From Leeuwenhoekiella sp. (GTDB lineage: Bacteria; Bacteroidota; Bacteroidia; Flavobacteriales; Flavobacteriaceae): a stretch of DNA of 64,000 nt. Location: positions 124,001 to 188,000 of the forward strand of contig PAPI01000019.1 in assembly GCA_002708845.1 (NCBI GenBank), in the 5' to 3' direction. The notes beneath the pieces were generated by a model, which was not told where the DNA came from, ran no database searches, and saw nothing but the letters and a program-made list of their open reading frames with translations. Shown here piece after piece: positions 52,268 to 61,333 of this stretch. Position numbers and translations under genes: made by a program. Each line of letters opens with the position of its first letter. The first letter of the stretch is position 1.

Positions 52268-52297
52268 ATACATAAAAACTATTTAAATAATATTGGC

Positions 52298-52567
52298 ATG
52301 TATCTTACACAAGAAAAGAAAGATGAAATTTTCAGCACGTACGGTAAAGACAAGAACGATACCGGTTCTGCTGAAGGACAGATCGCGTTATTCACATATC
52401 GCATCAACCATTTAACAGGACATTTAAAAAAGAACCGTAAAGACTTTAATACAGAGCGTTCTTTGGTAAAGTTAGTAGGTAAGCGTAGAGCTTTGCTTGA
52501 CTATTTAACTAAGAAAGATATCAACAGATATCGCGCTATCGTAAAAGAATTAGGTTTAAGAAAATAA
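52298..52567 (+). CDS. rpsO: 30S ribosomal protein S15
   Basis: S15 binds 16S rRNA early in assembly of the small subunit platform. The 89-residue protein is full length: MYLTQEKKDEIFSTYGKDKNDTGSAEGQIALFTYRINHLTGHLKKNRKDFNTERSLVKLVGKRRALLDYLTKKDINRYRAIVKELGLRK-type helices with the conserved HLTGHLKKNRKD RNA-contact loop. Start 52298 is the family start. It is followed by its own terminator, so pnp downstream is transcribed separately, at least in part. Confidence 0.98.
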   Translation: MYLTQEKKDEIFSTYGKDKNDTGSAEGQIALFTYRINHLTGHLKKNRKDFNTERSLVKLVGKRRALLDYLTKKDINRYRAIVKELGLRK

Positions 52568-52574
52568 TTCTCAT

Positions 52575-52602
52575 AAAGGGGCTGTTTACAGCCCCTTTTA
52601 TT
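52575..52602 (+). terminator. Terminator after rpsO
   Basis: Stem AAAGGGGCTG / CAGCCCCTTT with a TTTA loop, then a T-rich tract. Confidence 0.92.
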
Positions 52603-52617
52603 TTATTCTCAGGCGTC

Positions 52618-52732
52618 ACACACAACAACGCTTAAGAATATTCCAGCCACAAAAAGTGGCAGTAAAGTCCCGCAAGGGCAAAGAAAGCTATCCTTAGGTT
52701 TTTCACAGGTCAAACACTACACACACAACAAC
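52618..52732 (+). repeat. Pair of AC-rich direct repeats in the pnp upstream region
   Basis: ACACACAACAAC occurs at 52618-52629 and again at 52721-52732, 103 bases apart. Between them lie small hairpins, GCCAC/GTGGC with an AAAAA loop near 52646-52660 and CCC/GGG around GCAA near 52669-52678. AC-rich tracts stay single-stranded in RNA. Confidence 0.45.
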
Positions 52733-52771
52733 ACAACGACCTTGCTCCTAACCTTAATGGTTTAAGAGCTT

Positions 52772-52807
52772 ATGTTTAACCGTATCTCCCGCTGGAGATA
52801 CAGATGA
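52772..52807 (+). CDS. Possible 11-codon upstream ORF in the pnp leader
   Basis: ATG at 52772 opens a short frame, MFNRISRWRYR and stop at 52805-52807, ending 12 bases before the pnp ATG. It runs through the hairpin at 52782-52801, so its translation would unfold that hairpin. Four Arg in 11 residues is notable. Such short frames also occur by chance. Confidence 0.3.
   Translation: MFNRISRWRYR
52782..52801 (+). promoter_or_regulatory. Perfect hairpin just before pnp
   Basis: GTATCTCC and GGAGATAC form a perfect eight-base stem with a CGCT loop, ending 18 bases before the pnp start codon. There is no T-run, so it is not a terminator. It may control translation or mRNA stability, as pnp leaders do in enterobacteria. 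Confidence 0.6.
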
Positions 52808-52819
52808 AAAATCAAATTT

Positions 52820-55048
52820 ATGATTCCAAAGACTTTTAAAGAGGTCATTGACCTTGGTGATGGTAGAGAAATCTCTATCGAAACCGGAAAATTGGCAAAA
52901 CAGGCTCACGGTTCTGTTGTTGTACAATCCGGTAAATGTATGTTGCTTTGTACGGTAGTTTCAAACTACAAGCAGAGTGATGTTGATTTTCTTCCGTTAA
53001 CGGTAGATTATCGTGAGAAATTTGCGGCTGCAGGTCGCTACCCTGGTGGTTTCTTCAAAAGAGAAGCACGCCCAAGTGATGGCGAAGTATTAACTATGCG
53101 TCTTGTAGACCGTGTACTTCGTCCACTATTCCCAAAAGATTATCACGCAGAAACTCAGGTTATGATTCAGTTAATGTCTCATGACGATGATGTTATGCCA
53201 GATGCAATGGCTGGTCTTGCTGCTTCTGCTGCAATTCAGCTTTCTGACTTCCCGTTTGAATGCGCAATTTCAGAAGTACGTGTAGGGCGGGTAAATGGCG
53301 AATTTATCATCAACCCATCAAGAACCCAACTTGCCGAATCGGACATCGATATGGTAATTGGTGCTTCTGCAGATTCGGTTATGATGGTTGAAGGTGAGAT
53401 GAATGAAATTTCTGAAGAAGAAATGACTGAAGCCATCAAAGCTGCCCACGAAGCTATTAAAGTTCAGTGTGCTGCTCAGCTGCGTCTTGCCGAGGCTTTT
53501 GGTAAGAAAGAAGTGCGTGAATATGAGCCCGAACGCGAAGATGCAGATTTAGAAAAGAAAATCTATGATATGGCATACGACAAAGTCTATGCTGTAGCTA
53601 AAGCGGGTTCTGCAAAGCACGAACGCAGTGCTTCTTTTGATGAAATTAAAGAAGAGATCAAAGCCACTTTTTCTGAAGAAGAATTAGAAGATTTGGGTGG
53701 TATGGTTTCTAAATACTATTACAAAGCCGAAAAAGCTGCGGTGCGTGATCTTACTTTGAACGAAGGTTTACGTCTTGATGGTCGTAAGACTACAGAGATT
53801 CGGCCAATCTGGTGTGAAACTGATTATTTACCATCTGTACATGGTTCTTCAATCTTTACCCGTGGGGAAACTCAGGCATTAGCAACCGTAACTTTAGGTA
53901 CCTCTAGAGAGGCAAATCAAATCGATATGCCGTCTTTTGAAGGAGAAGAAACATTCTATTTACACTATAACTTCCCCCCTTTCTCAACTGGTGAAGCCCG
54001 CCCAATTCGCGGTACTTCTCGTCGTGAGGTAGGTCACGGTAACCTTGCACAACGCGCATTAAAAGGTATGATTCCGGCAGATTGCCCGTACACCGTGCGT
54101 GTGGTTTCAGAAGTATTAGAATCTAACGGTTCTTCTTCTATGGCAACCGTATGTGCTGGTACAATGGCGCTTATGGACGCTGGTGTTCAGCTTAAAAAAC
54201 CAGTTTCTGGTATTGCAATGGGTCTAATTTCTGATGGTGACACCGGTAAATACGCCGTGCTTTCAGATATCTTAGGAGATGAAGATCACCTGGGAGATAT
54301 GGACTTCAAAGTAACCGGTACAGCAGACGGTATTACCGCTTGCCAGATGGATATTAAAGTAAAAGGTCTTTCTTATGAAATTCTTGTAAACGCACTTAAG
54401 CAGGCTCGCGAAGGTCGTCTACATATCCTTGAAAAACTTACCGATACCATTGCACAACCCCGTGAAGACGTGAAGGAATATGCTCCTAAAATGGTTACTA
54501 CCCGTATTGCCAATGAATACATTGGTGCACTTATAGGACCAGGTGGTAAAGTGATTCAGGAACTTCAGAAAGAAACAGGTACAACTATCGTGATAAACGA
54601 AGATCCGATTACCGAAGAAGGTATCGTGGAAATTTTGGGTACCGGTCAGGAAGGTATTAATGCTGTTCTTGCAAAAATCGACTCGATTACATTTAAACCT
54701 GTTGTAGGTAACAGCTACAAGGTAAAAGTAATCAAGATGCTTGATTTTGGTGCGGTAGTAGAATATCTGGATGCTCCGGGTAACGAAGTATTATTACACG
54801 TATCTGAATTAGCCTGGGAACGTACTGAAAATGTAAGTGACGTGGTTAATATGGGAGATGTATTTGAAGTAAAATACTTCGGTATCGATTCCAGAACCAG
54901 AAAGGAAAAAGTTTCTCGTAAGGCGCTACTCGAAAAGCCGGAAGGTTATAAAGAGCGCGCTCCGCGTAGCGATAATAAAGATCGTGGTTCTCGCGATAAT
55001 CGTGGTGGCAGAGACAATAACCGGAATAAAGATCGCAGAAGAGATTAA
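52820..55048 (+). CDS. pnp: Polyribonucleotide nucleotidyltransferase
   Basis: PNPase is a phosphorolytic 3'-5' exoribonuclease of mRNA turnover. The 742-residue protein has two RNase PH domains (residues about 10-210 and 320-540, with [31 protein letters not shown] and [36 protein letters not shown]), a KH domain ([30 protein letters not shown]) and an S1 domain ([40 protein letters not shown]). The last 35 residues form an Arg/Gly/Asn-rich disordered tail. A structured leader lies upstream. Confidence 0.98.
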   Translation: MIPKTFKEVIDLGDGREISIETGKLAKQAHGSVVVQSGKCMLLCTVVSNYKQSDVDFLPLTVDYREKFAAAGRYPGGFFKREARPSDGEVLTMRLVDRVLRPLFPKDYHAETQVMIQLMSHDDDVMPDAMAGLAASAAIQLSDFPFECAISEVRVGRVNGEFIINPSRTQLAESDIDMVIGASADSVMMVEGEMNEISEEEMTEAIKAAHEAIKVQCAAQLRLAEAFGKKEVREYEPEREDADLEKKIYDMAYDKVYAVAKAGSAKHERSASFDEIKEEIKATFSEEELEDLGGMVSKYYYKAEKAAVRDLTLNEGLRLDGRKTTEIRPIWCETDYLPSVHGSSIFTRGETQALATVTLGTSREANQIDMPSFEGEETFYLHYNFPPFSTGEARPIRGTSRREVGHGNLAQRALKGMIPADCPYTVRVVSEVLESNGSSSMATVCAGTMALMDAGVQLKKPVSGIAMGLISDGDTGKYAVLSDILGDEDHLGDMDFKVTGTADGITACQMDIKVKGLSYEILVNALKQAREGRLHILEKLTDTIAQPREDVKEYAPKMVTTRIANEYIGALIGPGGKVIQELQKETGTTIVINEDPITEEGIVEILGTGQEGINAVLAKIDSITFKPVVGNSYKVKVIKMLDFGAVVEYLDAPGNEVLLHVSELAWERTENVSDVVNMGDVFEVKYFGIDSRTRKEKVSRKALLEKPEGYKERAPRSDNKDRGSRDNRGGRDNNRNKDRRRD

Positions 55049-55070
55049 TTTTCTGACTTTATACTATTTC

Positions 55071-55098
55071 AAGGAGCCTTTTTAGGCTCCTTTTTTTT
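55071..55098 (+). terminator. Terminator after pnp
   Basis: Stem AAGGAGCC / GGCTCCTT with a six-base loop and a run of eight T. Confidence 0.92.
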
Positions 55099-55408
55099 AC
55101 CTACAGATCGCTGAAATTCAAACGATTATATTTTAAAATAATAGTATTTTATTATTAATTGTACTTCTTGATATTCCTAGCAGCAACTAAAACTGACATA
55201 ACTACAGGATTTGGCAGGAAAACTGTCATAATCGCAAGAAAATCCGTAAGTCGAGTTTTTAACATTTCCTTAATAAAACTACCCTAGACACCACAGGTAA
55301 AGAGCTGAGGCGGTATTTCATTTAAGAATAAAAGTTAGCCTACTTAATTTTAGAGTCTCGTATGGTACTTGCACTAAAAAGAGCGAACTAATTAATAAAA
55401 CAACTCTA
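55099..55408. other. Gene-free interval before proC
   Basis: About 310 AT-rich bases without a supported gene or RNA. It holds the direct repeat at 55189-55231 and presumably the proCBA promoter, though no clean TAnnTTTG box with TTG is visible. Confidence 0.6.
55189..55231. repeat. 13-bp direct repeat upstream of proCBA (operator-like)
   Basis: AAAACTGACATAA (55189-55201) and AAAACTGTCATAA (55219-55231) differ at one base and are spaced 30 bases start to start, close to three helical turns. The internal TGACA and TGTCA are also inverted copies of each other. Confidence 0.45.
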
Positions 55409-56215
55409 ATGAAAGTATTAGTATTGGGTGCAGGCAACATGGGGCTCACGTACGCCGAAGGAATGGCAACATCGCCATTTTTAGGAAAACGTAAACTCAT
55501 GATTTATGATGTCTCGCCTCAAAAAACAGAGGCTTTATCTACAATGGCGCAATTTGATGCTTATGATAGTATTGAAGATTGCGTTCCTCAGGCAGATGTG
55601 ATTTTTCTAGCTGTAAAGCCTTATCATAAAGAATCCTTATTTGATTCCATAAAACCTTATATCAATCAGGAACAGGTTTTTGTGTCACTAATGGCAGGAG
55701 TAACCATTAATACCATTCAGGAAGGATTGGGAATTAAAAAAGTGATACGTACAATGCCTAATCTTCCTGCAAAAGTAGGTAAAGGGGTTACATCATTTAC
55801 AGAATCTAAAGAAGTAAGCCGTATTGAATTACTCACCGTTCGCAGTCTTCTCGACACCACAGGCGCTTCAATACACGTTGAAACCGAAAATTTCATTGAT
55901 GCTTCAACAGGAATTTCTGGTAGTGGTCCGGCATACATATTTTATTTCATGCAGTCTATGCTAGAAGCTGCTCTAAAGATGGGCTTTTCAAGCAACGATT
56001 CAAAAGTCCTGGTATCACAAACCTTTGAAGGTGCAGTGGCATTATTTAATGATTCTGACCTGTCTCCGGAAACCTGGATGGATCGTGTAGCATCTAAAGG
56101 TGGTACAACACGTGCAGCCTTAGATTCTATGGAAGATAACAATGTTAAAGAATTAATTAAAGAAGCTGCATACGCAGCGTTTAACCGTGCTACAGAACTC
56201 GGTAAAGAAAAATAA
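55409..56215 (+). CDS. proC: Pyrroline-5-carboxylate reductase
   Basis: ProC reduces 1-pyrroline-5-carboxylate to proline with NAD(P)H. The 268-residue protein has the Rossmann motif KVLVLGAGNMGLTYAEGMATS, IFLAVKPYHKESLF, VSLMAGVTINTIQEGLG, RTMPNLPAKVGKGVTSF, and the C-terminal ASTGISGSGPAYIFYFMQSMLEAALKMGF and VASKGGTTRAALDSMEDNNVKELIKEAAYAAFNRATEL. It is first in proC-proB-proA, with a one-base gap to proB. Confidence 0.96.
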   Translation: MKVLVLGAGNMGLTYAEGMATSPFLGKRKLMIYDVSPQKTEALSTMAQFDAYDSIEDCVPQADVIFLAVKPYHKESLFDSIKPYINQEQVFVSLMAGVTINTIQEGLGIKKVIRTMPNLPAKVGKGVTSFTESKEVSRIELLTVRSLLDTTGASIHVETENFIDASTGISGSGPAYIFYFMQSMLEAALKMGFSSNDSKVLVSQTFEGAVALFNDSDLSPETWMDRVASKGGTTRAALDSMEDNNVKELIKEAAYAAFNRATELGKEK

Positions 56216-56216
56216 A

Positions 56217-56996
56217 ATGAAGAAAAGAAAACGCGTAGTTATAAAAGTAGGAACTAACGTAATGACGAATAGGAACAACAGAATTGTTGGTCCTTTTCTT
56301 CATGAACTTGTAAGGCAAATTGCAGAATTGTATGAAAAAGGGTTTCAGCCCGTGCTGGTTTCTTCAGGTTCGGCAATTGCTGGTAAAGAAGTTTTAGGAG
56401 AGTGTAATTCTGATGATCCTTCTACCCGAAGACAAATATTTTCTTCGGTCGGACAACCACGTATGATGCGTCACTACTATACTTTATTTAATAGTTTTGG
56501 GATGCATTGTGCTCAGTTACTGGCAACTAAAAGAGATTTTGCTCCGGGTAAGCATCGTGAAAACATGATTAATTGTTATGAAGGTTTGCTTTCTGAAGGT
56601 ATTGTACCTATTGCAAATGAAGATGACGCTGTATCCCTTACCATGTCTATGTTTACAGATAATGATGAGCTGGCAAGTCTCGTTGCGGAATTAATTGATG
56701 CGGATGCATTAATCCTCTTGACAGATACCGACGGATTGTACACTGGTCACCCTGATGATGACAATTCAGAGAAAATAAGCGAAGTTCATCCTGAGCAAAA
56801 TGTTGAAAAATACGTTCAAGAAAATAGAAAAGCAGAAGGTGAAGGCCGAGGTGGTATGAAATCAAAATTGAAGATTGCCAAAGAAACCGCCCGTAAAAAC
56901 ATCACCTGTTATATCGCAAATGGTAAGAGACCTAATGTCATTATCGATTTGCTGGAAGGAAAAGAGATTGGTACAAAATTCTCAGAGACCAAGTAA
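56217..56996 (+). CDS. proB: Glutamate 5-kinase, short form without PUA domain
   Basis: ProB phosphorylates glutamate to gamma-glutamyl phosphate, the committed step of proline synthesis. The 259-residue amino-acid-kinase domain has KRVVIKVGTNVMTNRNNRIVGPFLHELVRQIAELYEKGFQPVLVSSGSAIAGKEVLG, GIVPIANEDDAVS, FTDNDELASLVAELIDADALILLTDTDGLYTGHPDDD and GRGGMKSKLKIAKETA. The C-terminal PUA domain of the roughly 367-residue E. coli enzyme is absent. ATG 56217 follows the proC stop by one base and is preferred to 56187, which overlaps proC. Confidence 0.95.
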   Translation: MKKRKRVVIKVGTNVMTNRNNRIVGPFLHELVRQIAELYEKGFQPVLVSSGSAIAGKEVLGECNSDDPSTRRQIFSSVGQPRMMRHYYTLFNSFGMHCAQLLATKRDFAPGKHRENMINCYEGLLSEGIVPIANEDDAVSLTMSMFTDNDELASLVAELIDADALILLTDTDGLYTGHPDDDNSEKISEVHPEQNVEKYVQENRKAEGEGRGGMKSKLKIAKETARKNITCYIANGKRPNVIIDLLEGKEIGTKFSETK

Positions 56997-57032
56997 AATC
57001 TTTGGCTTAAACTAATCCGAAAACAAAAGAAT

Positions 57033-58232
57033 ATGCAATTATTAAATACAGAAATAAAAAATAAAGTTTTGGATTCTATGATCAACATTATTGATCAGCG
57101 GAAAGCCGAGATTTTAGAAGCAAACAAAAAGGATCTTGAGGCCTTTAATAGAGATGATCAGGCACTTTACGACCGTTTGGTAGTAAATGATAAGAAAGTT
57201 GCTGGTATGATTCAGGCTATTCAGGAAGTACGCAATCAGGATGATCCTGTTAGTCAGGAAATTTCGAATGTGACTTTAGATAGTGGTCTTAACATCGTGA
57301 ATAAAACAGCACCATTTGGTACTATTTTAATCATATATGAATCCAGACCAGATGTAACTATAGAAGCTGCCGTCTTAGCTTTTAAAGCAAATAATAAAAT
57401 CTTGCTTAAAGGTGGTAAGGAAGCCTATAATAGTAATGTAGTACTGGTTGATTGTTGGAAACAGGCATTACGTGAAAACAATCTGGATGAAGATTGGATT
57501 ACCATGTTGCAATTGAATCGTGAGGAAACTCAGGAATTTTTAAGAAATCCTGATCAACCTCTGGATCTTATCGTACCTCGCGGAGGTGAGCGCCTTATTG
57601 CTTTCGTCAAACAGCATGCGCAATGCGCGGTTCTAGTGAGTGGTCGAGGAAATAATTTCCTATATGTTCACCCTGAAGCAGATTGGAAAAAAACAGTTGA
57701 AGTAATTATCAATGCCAAGACCGATAAAATTTCAGGTTGTAATGCTCTGGATAAAGTTCTTGTAGACAAGAATCTGCCTAACTACGAATCAAAAATTCAG
57801 GAATTGAATGATATTCTTGAAGCTAAAGGTGTCGAAGTTTTGGCTGACAGCAAATCTAAGTCTGTTTTAAATTCAAATATCGAGATAACAAATGAAGACA
57901 CGTGGTATGAAGAATTTTTAGCAATGAAGATTGTGTTGGGAGCTGTTGACTCCATTGATGAAGCTATTTCTAAAATTAACACCTACAGTGGTGGACACTC
58001 AAGTGCTATTCTCACAGAGAATAATGAGGTGGCTCAGTTCTTTATGGAAAACATCGACACTGCGGCAGTTTATCACAATGCCTCAACCCGTTTTACTGAT
58101 GGAGGACAAATGGGCGTAGGTGCAGAACTTGCAATTAGTACTGATAAATTACACCACAGAGGACCTCTGGGTCTTAAGCAACTGGTTACAAATAAATACT
58201 ATGTTTATGGTGATGGTCACGTGCGCGTATAA
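57033..58232 (+). CDS. proA: Gamma-glutamyl phosphate reductase
   Basis: ProA reduces gamma-glutamyl phosphate to glutamate semialdehyde with NADPH. The 399-residue aldehyde-dehydrogenase-fold protein carries KTAPFGTILIIYESRPDVTIEAAVLAFKANNKILLKGGKEAYNSN, IVPRGGERLIAFV, the catalytic Cys in NAKTDKISGCNALDKVLV, HSSAILTENNEVAQFFMENIDTAAVYHNASTRFTDGGQMGVGAELAISTDKLHHRGPLGLKQLVTNKYYVYGDGHVR in spaced blocks. It follows proB by 36 bases and ends the operon. Confidence 0.96.
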   Translation: MQLLNTEIKNKVLDSMINIIDQRKAEILEANKKDLEAFNRDDQALYDRLVVNDKKVAGMIQAIQEVRNQDDPVSQEISNVTLDSGLNIVNKTAPFGTILIIYESRPDVTIEAAVLAFKANNKILLKGGKEAYNSNVVLVDCWKQALRENNLDEDWITMLQLNREETQEFLRNPDQPLDLIVPRGGERLIAFVKQHAQCAVLVSGRGNNFLYVHPEADWKKTVEVIINAKTDKISGCNALDKVLVDKNLPNYESKIQELNDILEAKGVEVLADSKSKSVLNSNIEITNEDTWYEEFLAMKIVLGAVDSIDEAISKINTYSGGHSSAILTENNEVAQFFMENIDTAAVYHNASTRFTDGGQMGVGAELAISTDKLHHRGPLGLKQLVTNKYYVYGDGHVRV

Positions 58233-58281
58233 TTTTTAAAAATAATACCTATATAATCAGATCAGAAAATTGATTTGCATA

Positions 58282-58316
58282 GTGAAAAGAGTCCGATAGT
58301 ATCGGGCTCTTTTCAC
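58282..58316 (+). terminator. Long hairpin after proA (no trailing T-run)
   Basis: GTGAAAAGAGTCCGATA pairs with TATCGGGCTCTTTTCAC over the full length, with one G-T pair and a very short loop. The expected 3' T-tract is missing, so it may protect the mRNA 3' end rather than terminate by itself. Confidence 0.65.
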
Positions 58317-58390
58317 GTTAAATAACACACATTACCATTCATAATACCCTATAAAATAATTGATTACAGTTTTTTCGTACATAAATAAAG

Positions 58391-58420
58391 TTGTGACATC
58401 GGTAAAAATGACTATTTTTA
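58391..58420 (+). promoter_or_regulatory. Putative promoter of the hybrid kinase gene
   Basis: TTG at 58391-58393, a 19-base spacer, and TATTTTTA at 58413-58420 (one mismatch to TAnnTTTG) lie 28 bases before ATG 58448. Confidence 0.45.
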
Positions 58421-58447
58421 CACCTATAGGAATTGCCCCAAACTTCA

Positions 58448-61180
58448 ATGAGTAGATTTATAGATCGCTTATTTAACCATCGTGTTAAAAGTATAAGTCA
58501 GGAACTTTCAGACGAAAATGAATTACCTGATCTTTTCGGTTACCTTCTGAGTTTAGGAACCGAGAGCGCGCGGTTGGTGATTATAAGATCGAAAATTGAA
58601 AGCTTTCAGTTTCCAGAGGAGACTTATCTCAAAAACCTGTGCATTCTTCAATTCTATTTGGATCTTGAGCGCTACCTTATCATTCACGACTCGCGTTATA
58701 TTAACACAGAAGAAAAGCTTAGATCTGAAATTAAATATGAATTTCCGGAGTTTGGAAACTCTGATGCTTTTGTACCTCTATATCATAAGGGTAAATCACA
58801 GGAAATCCGCTTCGCTCAGCTTTATATTCTTACCCTTCTCAAGAAATTCAAAGATGAAGATCCAGATCGTCAGGCGACTCAGACTAGCATTGAAGAATTA
58901 ACGGCAAAACTTCATCAGGATCAACCAAACCAAACTTTGGTAGAGCAGATCAATTATTTCAGGCGTATTAAAGAGGAAGCCTTTGCCGTTCATAAAGAAT
59001 TTGGTGAGGTATTTGGGCAGGATTTTGTAGACTCTGTATTTGCCGAAACTCAAATGGATTTCAATAAATACTTTGAGCGCATTGATGCCGTTTCGTGTAT
59101 TTCAGATGTTATTCCACAATTATTCTCGTCTTTGCTACAAGAAAATAATACCCCTAAAATTGTTTTCCCGAGTGCTAACGAAGAGCGTCCAGACATTCCC
59201 GACCAGCCACAACAACAAACTAGCGCTATACAGAATGACGTGCTTGAGAACCTGTTAGACGGTTACTTACTATTTGATGAACACGGTACACTTTTAGAAT
59301 GTAATAGTCTGGGAGCTAAAATCTTCGAGCGTTCTAAAAATGAAATACTCAATCAGGATATTTCTAATCTTTTTCCGGCATATATATCGGACAAAATAAA
59401 ACAGGATATTGCTCGGCTTTATGACAATTCCAAGAAAAGCGTGATAGGCCGCCGAATCGAAATCGATTTAGTTAAAAGTAATGGTAAAAAAGAAACCTAT
59501 GAGGTTTCCACCAGTAATAATTACACAGCACCCGTAGAAAGTTTCACGCTTCTGCTACGCAATATTTCTAAACGGAAAGATACCCTGAAAGCTCGCATCA
59601 GCGCTGAAAAAGCTGCAGAAGCTAAATCAACTTTTCTTTCTAACATGAGTCACGAAATACGGACGCCATTGAACGTAATTTTAGGACTCTCTGAAATCAT
59701 CTCCAAAAACGGCACAGACAACCCTGAAATTCTTCATAAAAATATTGAAGGCATTGCGTTTTCAGCGAAAAATCTACTATCAATTGTAAATGATATTCTC
59801 GATTTTTCAAAAATTGAAGCTGGTAAACTATCGCTTCAGTCTATAGATTTCAATCTTCGGGAAGTGGTATACAATCTAGCTAACGGATTTGAAATCAAAG
59901 CCCGGGAAAAAGGGCTTTCTCTTTCAGCTCATATTGACGATCAGATACCTAATGTCGTAGTTGGTGATCAATTTAGACTTAATCAGATTCTTACCAATCT
60001 CGTAGGGAACGCTATAAAATTTACACACAAGGGATCAATCTTAATTGAAGTTAAACTTGAAAGCCAGAATAATGAAGAATTATGGCTTAACTTCAGGGTT
60101 GCTGATACCGGTATAGGAATCCCAGAAGAGAAAATTCAAACCATTTTTGATAGTTTTTATCAGGTTGAAAGTCCTGAAAATGCCAAGATAAATGGAACCG
60201 GTCTGGGGCTTGCAATTACCAAAGAATTGATAAGTCTCAAAAAAGGAAAATTGAATGCTAAAAGCCAAGTAGGTAAAGGTTCAGAATTTTACTTTAGTAT
60301 CAGTTTTAAAAAGAGTACGCTGAAGAAGCTAGACAATAACTCCCAGCCAAATCTCACTAAAAACAAATCTCTTGAAGGCCTTAAAGTACTAGTGGCCGAG
60401 GATAATAAGATGAATCAATTTTACATCAAGCAATTGCTAAGTAGCTTCGGTGTAGAAGTAGATATTGCGGAAAACGGTGAAGAAGCCGTGAGAATACACC
60501 AAAGTGGTAAAGTAGATTATGACCTTATCCTGATGGATATGCATATGCCGGTCATGAATGGTCTGGAGGCCATTGCATCAATACGGCAATCCAACAAAGA
60601 TGCTATAAAAAAAGTACCTATTGTGGCCTGCTCAGCCGATGTTTTCCCCGAATCCCGAAAAAAAGCCATCAATGCTGGTATTGATTTTTATCTGACCAAA
60701 CCTTTAAAAGAAGAAGCTTTAAAAGAGGTGTTGTTTTGGCTAGTAGATGAAGATAAAAACCTTCAACTCGATTCTCTTTTAAACAGTACGCCTTCAGATT
60801 CTGATATCTCAAAAAAATCCCAGTCTCTGGATATTGCGCATCTGCTGGATATTTTTGATAACGACAGGGACTTTGTAATCTCATTACTCGAAGTTTTTAT
60901 TCAGGAAACTCCAGACGATTTGAAAAGTCTTCGTAAATGTGTAGAACAGGAATATTACCTACAGGCCAGTACTACGGCACATAAGATGAAATCGAGTTTT
61001 ATGAACCTGGGTATGACCAGACACGGACATCACTTACAGCAAATTGAGAGTCTCATAAAAGACGCATCACGAGTTACAGAAGCAAAAACACACCTAAAGG
61101 CTTTTGAGGAATTGTACAAAAAAGCCCTGACCGAAGTGAATGTCAAACTTATTGAGCTGAAAACCAAAAAAACTAATTAA
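58448..61180 (+). CDS. PAS hybrid sensor histidine kinase with receiver and HPt domains
   Basis: This 910-residue cytoplasmic phosphorelay protein has several parts. An N-terminal helical region (about 1-250) matches no domain I recognise. A PAS domain (about 258-375, ENLLDGYLLFDEHGTLLECNSLGAKIF) is followed by HisKA with His402 in MSHEIRTPLNVILG and HATPase_c with DQFRLNQILTNLVGNAIKFTHKG and VADTGIGIPEEK, GTGLGLAI. A receiver with Asp697 in LILMDMHMPVMNG and an HPt domain with His845 in TTAHKMKSSFMNLG complete it. No membrane helix is seen, so it senses an internal signal. No response regulator lies nearby; the output is unknown. ATG 58448 is preferred to TTG 58433. Confidence 0.92.
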   Translation: MSRFIDRLFNHRVKSISQELSDENELPDLFGYLLSLGTESARLVIIRSKIESFQFPEETYLKNLCILQFYLDLERYLIIHDSRYINTEEKLRSEIKYEFPEFGNSDAFVPLYHKGKSQEIRFAQLYILTLLKKFKDEDPDRQATQTSIEELTAKLHQDQPNQTLVEQINYFRRIKEEAFAVHKEFGEVFGQDFVDSVFAETQMDFNKYFERIDAVSCISDVIPQLFSSLLQENNTPKIVFPSANEERPDIPDQPQQQTSAIQNDVLENLLDGYLLFDEHGTLLECNSLGAKIFERSKNEILNQDISNLFPAYISDKIKQDIARLYDNSKKSVIGRRIEIDLVKSNGKKETYEVSTSNNYTAPVESFTLLLRNISKRKDTLKARISAEKAAEAKSTFLSNMSHEIRTPLNVILGLSEIISKNGTDNPEILHKNIEGIAFSAKNLLSIVNDILDFSKIEAGKLSLQSIDFNLREVVYNLANGFEIKAREKGLSLSAHIDDQIPNVVVGDQFRLNQILTNLVGNAIKFTHKGSILIEVKLESQNNEELWLNFRVADTGIGIPEEKIQTIFDSFYQVESPENAKINGTGLGLAITKELISLKKGKLNAKSQVGKGSEFYFSISFKKSTLKKLDNNSQPNLTKNKSLEGLKVLVAEDNKMNQFYIKQLLSSFGVEVDIAENGEEAVRIHQSGKVDYDLILMDMHMPVMNGLEAIASIRQSNKDAIKKVPIVACSADVFPESRKKAINAGIDFYLTKPLKEEALKEVLFWLVDEDKNLQLDSLLNSTPSDSDISKKSQSLDIAHLLDIFDNDRDFVISLLEVFIQETPDDLKSLRKCVEQEYYLQASTTAHKMKSSFMNLGMTRHGHHLQQIESLIKDASRVTEAKTHLKAFEELYKKALTEVNVKLIELKTKKTN

Positions 61181-61333
61181 ACAAATTGTTGATTTTCAGA
61201 GTTATAACAAAATATCAATGCGATTCATATCTACTACTGTTAAATTTTTCTAAAAAAAATTCAATCCCGTTGTAACCTTTACCTTCTTTGTTACGTATAA
61301 TAGATATAATGCTCAATTAATACGTAAACGTCA

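Noticed and set aside
52618-52732. AC-rich repeats before pnp as a CRISPR or tandem repeat
   Set aside because: Only two 12-base copies 103 bases apart, with no spacer pattern and no cas gene.
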